Positions 56,910 to 64,000 of a stretch of 64,000 bases of DNA are shown in pieces (the stretch's first letter is position 1; each line of letters begins with the position of its first letter). Made by a program: the position numbers and the translations under genes. The notes beneath the pieces were generated by a model that worked only from the letters and a program-made list of their open reading frames with translations, made no database searches and was not told the origin of the DNA. Source of the stretch: Isoetes taiwanensis (lineage: Eukaryota > Streptophyta > Lycopodiopsida > Isoetales > Isoetaceae); assembly GCA_021234155.1 (NCBI GenBank), contig JAJEKV010000011.1, positions 3,905,069 through 3,969,068 of the forward strand. The letters run 5' to 3'.

Positions 56910-58250
56910 ATTTTGTACTAGTTCAGAACTGCATTCTTCATATTTTCTAGCACAAAGGGGCCTAAACCTTGCTAAAATCAAAAGCAAATGATTTTTTATG
57001 ATAAAACATATTGATTTGTATGTTCCCAAGTTTTTTCACTATTATATGACATTAGATGAAGTCTTCATACCCAATTGTTCTCAAAAGAGTTGTTCGAGGG
57101 TATGAATTATTTCTTTCTTACTATTATAAGTTTTGGCCTAATTCTTGTGGTCATAAGTTGTTGACTCTAAGAGCTACAGTTCGATGTTTTTTTTATGCAT
57201 TCATAATTTATAATGATTTCAATGTTGACTAAAGAATCTTTTATATAGAATTCAGGAAAAAATAAATCTAAAATGATTTAATAAGACTCGTATATCATCT
57301 TTAAAAGGGTAATAAAAGATGCAATTTATATCTAAGTAGATTATATATGTGGTAGTTAATCATGCATTCTCTACATTTGGTTGTGTTTGTTACTACACAA
57401 TATTGGAGTATATTAATTGTACATATAGTTCATGTTTTAAGAAATGCTTGAATGCAAGGCTTTATTGGCAACATAGATCTCAAATTTGATGTGAAAGTGA
57501 CATAGTAGTTGCAAGATTTAAATATAAATAACCATGAACCATTAATGGTCAATACTTAGACTTGTCAAAATTTGAATCATTTAATCAAGATAACACTCTT
57601 TTTCAACTCACATATAATAATATATGTGCATAGAGGTTCTTGATGTCATATATCGCAAAAAACACAAAGAAACCTATTTTTCTCTTGCTATCATAAACTT
57701 ATTACTGTGTTTGCCGCCAGAAGTATTATAGGTAAGTATGATAATAGTGCATGTAGATCATCTTTCATGATGAGCTATATATTTTTTTTTTTTTATGGAT
57801 GCAAGCCTTCCTTGGTAATATAGATCTCTAATTTCATGTTAAAATAATTATTGGTCCACAAAAAATAGTTTTGACTATGTCGTGTTCGATGAACCATATC
57901 TTCCTTCTCATACCTTGAAATGAGATGTAGTTTTTTGTGTTATACTCTGTAACTCGCATAGAAAAATAAGAAAATACTCAAAAAAAAATCAAAAAAATCA
58001 TTTCATTAAGACAGTTTCACCTTATGTCAATATGAGGCAGTCTTGGCATGACCCCGTTGGATTCACCTAAGTATAACTTCCAAGAAAGGAGTTAGATAGA
58101 TTTTTAGATATTTTTCATATGGAATATGACTGCCATATATGACCTTCTAGGAAGGGTTTTATTGATTTTTGAGCCATTGATTTTATATGAATTTTAAAGT
58201 GAACAATGTAAATGCACCATTTTTTGTCCATCGCCTGACAACTATAGTGT
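56910..58250. other. AT-rich intergenic stretch
   Basis: No recognised gene. Poly-T at 57780-57795. Confidence 0.5.
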
Positions 58251-58610
58251 TAAATTTCTTTCGTTCTATAGTAGCCATTATGCTCATCCTTGCCAAATAG
58301 TGGCAAATGCAATATGTAGCAATGAAGCAGAGCTTTGCAGTAAGTTGGTCAGTCTTGGTCTTTTGATGAATGAATTATGAACTATCTTCCCTCGCAACAT
58401 TAGCAGATGCGTGCCTCCTTGTGGCACATTCTTGCAGAGCCTCATATCCCGCACCTTCGGCCCCCTAAAACAACATAATTTCAACTAAACTTTGACTTGT
58501 TAGCAATTAATGCAATTTTAGCTCTTTAATGCAATTGATCCATCTAGCCATTAAGTTCACCCTTGCCAACTAGTGGCAAATGCAGTATGTAGCAATAAAG
58601 CAAACCAAAG
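58250..58610. repeat. Mosaic of local repeats
   Basis: 58250-58320 and 58545-58607 share CCTTGCCAA(A/C)TAGTGGCAAATGCA. 58330-58440 matches 60858-60965 (AGTAAGTTGGTCAGTCTTG). 58458-58545 matches 53717-53795 (AAAACAACATAATTTCAACT). No coding function is visible. Confidence 0.7.
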
Positions 58611-59750
58611 GGGGTTTAAGGGGGATTTTAATTTAAATGTGTTAAATGCAATGGTTTATGTTAATAATGTTAATGGTAGTTGTGTGTTGATTGTTTTATT
58701 AAAAAAAATTTTGGGCCCTTCGGGCCCTAACTAAAGCATAGGTAAACTTTATGTGCTAGTTAGCCTGTTTATGTAAGTATGTAAGTGCCAAGAAATATAC
58801 AAATAAGAGTTTTAATTCTATATCGACATGCGTTTTACAAAGATCAGCAAATAGGACCATCTTTGTATCTCACGTCTTTGTATCTTTTGTCCCTGAAAAT
58901 GGAGTGGCGATGCTGACATTTACTATGCAGAATCTGACTATCAAATAGTAAGAACAAAGAATATGTAGAAAATGCATGGATATAAATATCTTATTTCAGC
59001 ACCACGGCATTTGCACCATTAAATATTGAGAACAAAGAACATGTAGCAAATGTATATGATACATAAAAACATGAACTTGGCGGCAACTGCCTAATGAATT
59101 TCAAATATCCTATTTCATCAAATATCCTATTTCAACATGACAAGTATCATGTATTCAGCATGTAGTCATTACATAAATAGCTAAATAGATTCACCTTTCA
59201 TCTGGGGCATTAGAGAGGCTATAATGCTTTGGGCTGTGAAGCATTTATCTCATGAAATCTCTGTGCCTGGAACAACTTCTTTAAAAGCATCTTCTACCAT
59301 TTTGCATTACCATATATTACAAAAGGCAAGCAATTCAAGATATCCAAAGGCTACCGTTCCTGGTGACTTCTCACCTTCAACACAATCCTCACATTGAATA
59401 AAATGAGATGACGAGTATAACAAAAGAAGCTGTAAATGGATGCAAATCCCGTTTACATTGTTTCAACTAGTAGTACAAGAAAGGAAGCAGAAAATCCGCT
59501 ATTCTGCTACCTTGCAGTCTCTGCAGTATCAGTACAAACAGAATTTAAAATGTGAACTTTAATTTCAAAGTACAAACTATGAGAATGCATATTACAATCA
59601 TACCTAGCAGATGTGATGGGACAGGATGCCGTGAATAATGGCATATACATTAAGCAGAGAATAAGGAGCAAAATAAGCAGCTCCTGCAAAATAAAATCAT
59701 CATTTAGCAGTTGCATCTCGTCTACTCACTCTAGTTAAGACCAATTGGCA
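58611..59750. other. Stretch downstream of the possible small gene
   Basis: A short minus-strand exon-like segment at about 59690-59608 has TTTTGCAG/GT-type ends but stops in every frame shortly after. Otherwise nothing is recognised. Confidence 0.4.
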
Positions 59751-59756
59751 ATGTTG

Positions 59757-60388
59757 TCAAGTTACTAATGTAAAAACGGAAGAAAACTTCATGGCACCAT
59801 ACTGCTGCTTTTTAGCTAGTTTTCTCCGCTTGGACTTAGAAATGGTGGTAACTAAATCTGAAGAGAAAGGTCCATAGTGAAAATATAAAAATTTGGAAAA
59901 ACACTTGAGCATAAGTTGCATACATTACCCTCTGTTGCAGACTTATCTTCTATCACCAAAGGCTCTGCTGGGACAGTTTTTTCATCATTATCCTTGATTG
60001 TTGATTCCATTAAAATTTTTGGAGGTTCTTGGCCTGGTTGCAATGGACCTATGAACCTCTTGGAAGGTTGAGCTACATCCCTGCTCTGCTTTACCTTTTG
60101 CTTTCTGCAGAAGTAGGGTGCTCTTCCCCGGAATACACTGGATTCTATATAATCAGCAGAGTAATTTAAGAGTTATGGGTCATTAGATAGATGTGAATAT
60201 ATAAGAAACTACTTACAGAAGTATCCACATTTTCGAAGATGAGTTGGGGCTGCTGCTTCTGTGGTGGCGGAGGAGGCGATGGCGGATATAAAGTAGCAAG
60301 GAGCGCTTCGTGCAATCTGGCCTGCCGGCGTTGCACCCCTCAGAAGATATTTAACAGCAGAAGCGCCTTGCATGCAATATAAGGCCAT
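59757..60388 (-). CDS. Possible small multi-exon gene, unidentified product
   Basis: Candidate exon 1 (60388-60217) starts at an ATG in good context (GCCATGG). It encodes an Ala/Ser/Arg-rich, low-acid N-terminus (ARSAPCYFISAIASSATTEA) such as organelle transit peptides have. It ends at a strong donor (TTCT/GTAAGT). Exon 2 (60144-59939) encodes SRDVAQPSKRFIGPLQPGQE and an acidic segment. Exon 3 (59857-59757) joins it in phase and has SKSKRRKLAKKQQYGAMK before TGA. The exon 2/3 join is clean. The exon 1/2 join as drawn creates TAA, so exon 1 may be non-coding, the join may differ, or the gene may be broken. I do not recognise the product. Confidence 0.35.
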
Positions 60389-60499
60389 GGCAAAAACGCA
60401 GACGGTGTGCAGATCCGATATAAACGGCAATAAACCCAGCACCGGAGTTGGGAGTTATGGCGCGGATCACAAGCTCCGGCGAGAGGAAGGAAAGAAAGG

Positions 60500-61100
60500 A
60501 GCAAACGGGTCCACCGGCTGACAGGTAGGCACTTAAACCCGCTGGAAGTCCTGTGTATTTTTTACACCGGACTCATGAACAAGGCGGCTAGATTGGACTG
60601 TGGAAATTAATGTGTATCAGTTCTGCGTGAGCCCTTGATCTTTTTGGATTAAAAGAGGGCTTTCTTTGTAAGCCCTCTGATCTTAACCATTGAGGAGGAT
60701 GAAACAAAAATTGCACAAATTGCATGCAAAAACTTGGTGCACTCTAGATGTACTGATTAGTATGTCTCGTGCAATACACCCATGAAATCATATGAAAACC
60801 ATGCAAAAAAACGTATAAAATCACAAAAAAAACCCCTGTTATAATGCTACATATTAAAGTAAGTTGGTCAGTCTTGATCTTTTGACGAATGAATTATGAA
60901 CTATCCTCCCTTGCAAAGTTACCATATGCGTGCACTCCTTGTGGACATTCTTGTAGAGCCCCACCCTCCCCAGTCCCACCTCTCCCTCTCCCGACCAAAA
61001 AAAAATAGTGCAAAACATCTCTGATGCTAATGAATTAGGCAAAATCAAGCTAAAGATTGATGGTATCAAACATCCATGAAAGGCTGACAAACCAAGAGCA
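60500..61100. other. Intergenic stretch with repeat copy
   Basis: 60858-60965 repeats 58330-58440. Nothing else is recognised. Confidence 0.5.
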
Positions 61101-61111
61101 GGAGTAGCCAG

Positions 61112-61588
61112 GACGCCCGTATTTAGAGTCTAGGATGTGGTGTTTCTAACCTTTTTTGGTGGTATTTCCGGCCACCCGTTATCAGCCAGATGGCATTTCC
61201 GGCAAAAAAAAAGGTATTTTCGGCCAAAAAAAGTGGCACTTCCAGCCAAAACAATGGCATTTCTGGTCAAAAAGGTGTATTTCTGGCCAAAAACCAAGCG
61301 CGAAACTGCTGGGCGGAGTTGAGGTCTTTGGTCGAATCGTTCTTGCAGCTCCGTGGGCGGCTTGAACTGCTCCAAAAGCCCTTATAATCACTTTGTCGCC
61401 TCTTTAACACTAGTTTGATGAAGAAAGGAAGCGATTTGGGCTGATATAGAGTTGGATTGATCCAAAAATGCCTCAAAACAGTTGGTTCTGGGCTTAAAAT
61501 TACAAAGTGTATAGTGGCTGACAATGGATATCCAGAAATACCACAAGAACAGGCTGGAAATACCACATCCCGGACTCTAAATATGGCG
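61112..61588. mobile_element. TIR element containing a GGCATTTCCGGC minisatellite
   Basis: The ends are inverted: GTATTTAGAGTCTAGGATGTGGT at the left and ACCACATCCCGGACTCTAAATAT at the right, shown here in part. Between about 61155 and 61300, six units of about 22-27 bp of the type GGTATTTCCGGCCAAAAA are arrayed. A related terminus lies at about 62320-62345 with similar GGCCAAATACACCACC units. No transposase and no clear target duplication are seen. Confidence 0.55.
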
Positions 61589-62209
61589 GTTTGAGTAGCC
61601 GCCGCAGTCAACAATGAATTTAACACTTTGCTCGAATATGAGCTTGATAGGAATAATACAATATAATATCTTCAACTCAATGTTGAATAGCACGGAAATT
61701 AAAAAATTGAAGAATAGGAAACCAGAATTCGAGAATTGAAATGGAATTTAACCTCGTTTCTCTCGCTAACTCAAGATCTTCCCCGTGTGAAGGGCGACGA
61801 CAATGGTCGGAGATGGGTGTTGAAGGGCGCTTGGCGTTTTAAAGCACTTGATCTGACTGATGCCCCGGACGTGCTGGAATGTCTGGATCTAGCATTTTTC
61901 CACCCATTAACATTATATGAACTACTTTCTTATCTACTCTAATGGAGCGTCCATTAGAGCGTCCATTAGTTGTTAGATTGGTTGCCAAATATTTAGCTAG
62001 ACCATGAATTTGCATATGAACGTTGATTAACAACGTGCTACAAATTACTATGTCTGCCACCCCTTATCAGGCACTATGCATTCGCAGTATCAAGCCTAAA
62101 ACCAAGTGTTTTGGGCTTAGACTGCTTCTCTTTTTATCGATCCAATGTTAAAGAGGCAGGTAAGGCGATTGAACGGCTTTTTGAAGCAGTTCAATTGGTC
62201 GGATATACG

Positions 62210-62346
62210 ATTCTTTGGCTAGATATACCACTTTTTGTGCCGGATATATCACCTTTTTTGGCCAAATACACCACCTGGCTTGTAACAAATGGCCAGATAT
62301 ACCATTTTTTTTGCCAAAGATATCACATCCTGGACTCTAAATACAA
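62210..62346. repeat. Second member of the GGCCARATATACCAC repeat family
   Basis: Units of the type GCCAGATATACCATTTTTT repeat about five times and end in ATCACATCCTGGACTCTAAATAC, close to the terminus of the element at 61588, shown here in part. Confidence 0.5.
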
Positions 62347-62531
62347 GAGTCTGTCTACTATTATTTGCTTATTAAATCCAATGGAAATCTATTGTATAAG
62401 TGAGGTAAACATCCAACTTATGCAAACAATGACATATTATAGTTTTACCCGACTCTTGATAATAGCAATGTATTCTATTGAGCCTCCTTTCTCCAACTAA
62501 ATAGCATCGATCCGAGACATCGGATCGCCAT

Positions 62532-62685
62532 TCTAGAATGGGACGAGCATGCATGTCATGCATGCATGCGGGCGGCGCATGCCCGTTTTGGTGGGGAGTT
62601 CGCTATTTCAGGCGCGTTTCTGCATCCACGTCTCATCGGCGCTTCCTCTTCTCTCAGCAGTACCTTATTCTCTTTGAATTGTTTC
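62532..62685. repeat. GC-rich direct repeat with CATGCATG motifs, copy 1
   Basis: It begins AGAATGGGACGAGCATGCATG and has a cluster of overlapping CATGCA/TGCATG (RY-type) motifs, then TTTTGGTGGGGAGTTCGCTATTTCA and CTCATCG..GCGCTTCCTCTTCTCTC, shown here in part. Copy 2 lies at 62873-63030. Confidence 0.85.
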
Positions 62686-62872
62686 CAGGCGGGGGAGGGG
62701 CTTCTTCCTGCCTGGTTTAGCCAATTTGGCGTTTCTTTCCTGCTATCCTTTTCCGGCTTTTGGCCTCGTCCTGTGACCTTCGTCCACGATCCTAGTTTGT
62801 AAGGAAGTTCTCTGGTAGTCGGGCGGTTTGTTGGTTTCTTGCGAGTCCCATTCTAGAATCGCATCGATCGCT

Positions 62873-63030
62873 ATTCTAGAATGGGACGAGCATGCATGTC
62901 ATGCATGCATCGCAGGCGGTGCATGCGGATTTTGGTGGGGAGTTCGCTATTTCAGCGCGGCGTTTACGCATCGACGTCTCATCGGGCGCTTCCTCTTCTC
63001 TCGGCCAGTACCTTATTCTCTTTGAACCCA
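62873..63030. repeat. GC-rich direct repeat with CATGCATG motifs, copy 2
   Basis: About 85-90 percent similar to copy 1 by eye. A third partial start (ATTCTAGAAT before GCATCGATCG) lies at 62850-62875. Downstream, a 28-bp tandem (CCACCATTTGGGTGATGC) lies at 63087-63130. Confidence 0.85.
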
Positions 63031-63199
63031 CCCTCCCCCTTCTTTGTTTATTATATTTTGTACAAGTTACGTTTATCATGTTTTTCCACCATTTGGGTGA
63101 TGCTTTTTTTTTCCACCATTTGGGTGATGCTATTCTCACGGTATGTTTTTCGTTTGTTGTGTTGGTGATGTGCGGTATAGGTTGGCGGCGGCATACTGA

Positions 63200-64000
63200 T
63201 TTCGACTTCTCCATGCGGGGTTTTTGGGGGCGATTCTATGCCTTACGTTTGTCTAAGCCCCTTCGTAGAGGCTTATCACTAGGGGTTTAATGTGACGTTC
63301 GGGCATTTTATCGGTATAATTATGCCATGCAGGGACACGCCACTAGGACATAAGGGGTAATTGTCTAAGTGGGAGTCGACCACAATGGTTTTATTTAGCT
63401 ATGTTAATAAATCCATTGTGGATAATTATGAAGTATATAGCCTAATTACCCTAATTAAGCTAAATTAGTTAATTAGCACCAACAAGGGGTGCCACTTGGC
63501 CCAAATCGATTGGGCAAGGCATGGTTTCCATTTTGGACACCCAAATTAGGGCTTTTTGTGCCCCAATTGAATTAGGAGCATTTGGAGATGGAGGAGAGGA
63601 GCTTTGGGCCCAAGGAGCAGATTGAGCCCAAGGATCATTCTTGGCCCAAGGAGCAGCATTTGGCCCAAGGACGCTATTCTTGACCTCACCAAAATCCTTG
63701 AACAACCTCTAGTTTGTTCTTTGCCACCCTTCGACACGACACCATGGAAGCACCCCACGATAACGGTTCCAGTAAAACACCGGTTAGTGGTAGTTTAGTT
63801 GTGAATTCTAGGGTAGCGCCCTGTTGGGCACTTGTTGTGTTGTTCTCATCGTTTCTCTCGTGTTTCAATGGTAGGAACTAACCCTTGATTGTAAAGGTAA
63901 GTTCTCTTCATATTCCGATTACGGTTTGGTTCTTAAAAGGATGGATTGATAGTTCTTTGTATGGTATCACTCGGAAATGGGGAAATAAAGGCGGGGTAGA
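63200..64000. other. Right edge, GGCCCAAGGA repeats, no gene recognised
   Basis: 63600-63672 contains four to five degenerate units of TTGGCCCAAGGAGCAG. The remainder has no recognised coding or repeat. The sequence runs off the window. Confidence 0.5.

Noticed and set aside
61267-61626. 119-codon minus-strand frame
   Set aside because: It runs through the minisatellite and TIR of a repeat element with no recognisable domain.
1-64000. CRISPR array or bacterial operon structure
   Set aside because: No regular repeat-spacer pattern exists, and introns, LTR elements and plant gene remnants show a plant nuclear genome.

Overview
This is a repeat-dense nuclear window from a vascular land plant. 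The evidence is Ty1/copia-, MULE- and LINE-type plant transposons, spliceosomal introns, and remnants of typical plant gene families: class III peroxidase, GH35 beta-galactosidase, PPR, legume-lectin receptor kinase, UPL3/UPL4-type HECT ligase and WDR8/WRAP73. A large, fragment-rich genome such as a gymnosperm's would fit, but the sequence does not fix the lineage. I see no rRNA or tRNA gene and no CRISPR array.

Region 1 (1-21.9 kb) is a large imperfect inverted repeat. The arms are about 1-6.7 kb and 17.8-21.9 kb, around an 11 kb spacer. One copia element is split between the arms: its 5' half (LTR, primer site, gag, protease, integrase, N-terminal RT) lies on the minus strand at 549-4321, and its 3' half (C-terminal RT, RNase H, polypurine tract, LTR) lies on the plus strand at 20071-21781. 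Both outer flanks carry the same 5-bp target duplication, and an unoccupied version of the target lies at 158-162. The simplest reading is an inversion of about 19.5 kb with one end inside the RT gene. The spacer holds two direct copies of a 2.9-kb unit, each with the same internally deleted gag-only copia element. It also holds tRNA-like repeats and one copy of a compact two-exon gene for a small predicted secreted protein (10040-10518). A second intact copy of that gene lies at 48848-49362.

Region 2 (22-33.4 kb) has little recognisable coding. On the minus strand it carries an unidentified terminal exon, class III peroxidase fragments and seven exons from the C-terminal half of a beta-galactosidase pseudogene, followed by a TTA-flanked PIF/Harbinger-like non-autonomous element (32269-33409).

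Region 3 (33594-39279) is a complete but decayed 5.7-kb MULE with exact 9-bp target duplications, modular terminal inverted repeats of about 0.7 kb, and a multi-exon transposase ending in a SWIM zinc finger. Three exact 81-bp tandem repeats follow at 39633-39875.

Region 4 (41-57 kb) is a graveyard of plus-strand gene pieces: a WRAP73 exon, UPL3, PPR, another WRAP73 exon and a lectin receptor kinase. It also holds the second secreted-protein gene and a 5'-truncated LINE with its target duplication. Region 5 (57-64 kb) is AT-rich repeats, a possible small multi-exon minus-strand gene (59.76-60.39 kb), a minisatellite inside a TIR element, and a duplicated block with CATGCATG motifs.

The two small secreted-protein genes are the best candidates for functional genes. 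All other recognisable coding sequence is transposon-derived or broken. Exon ends were placed by eye.
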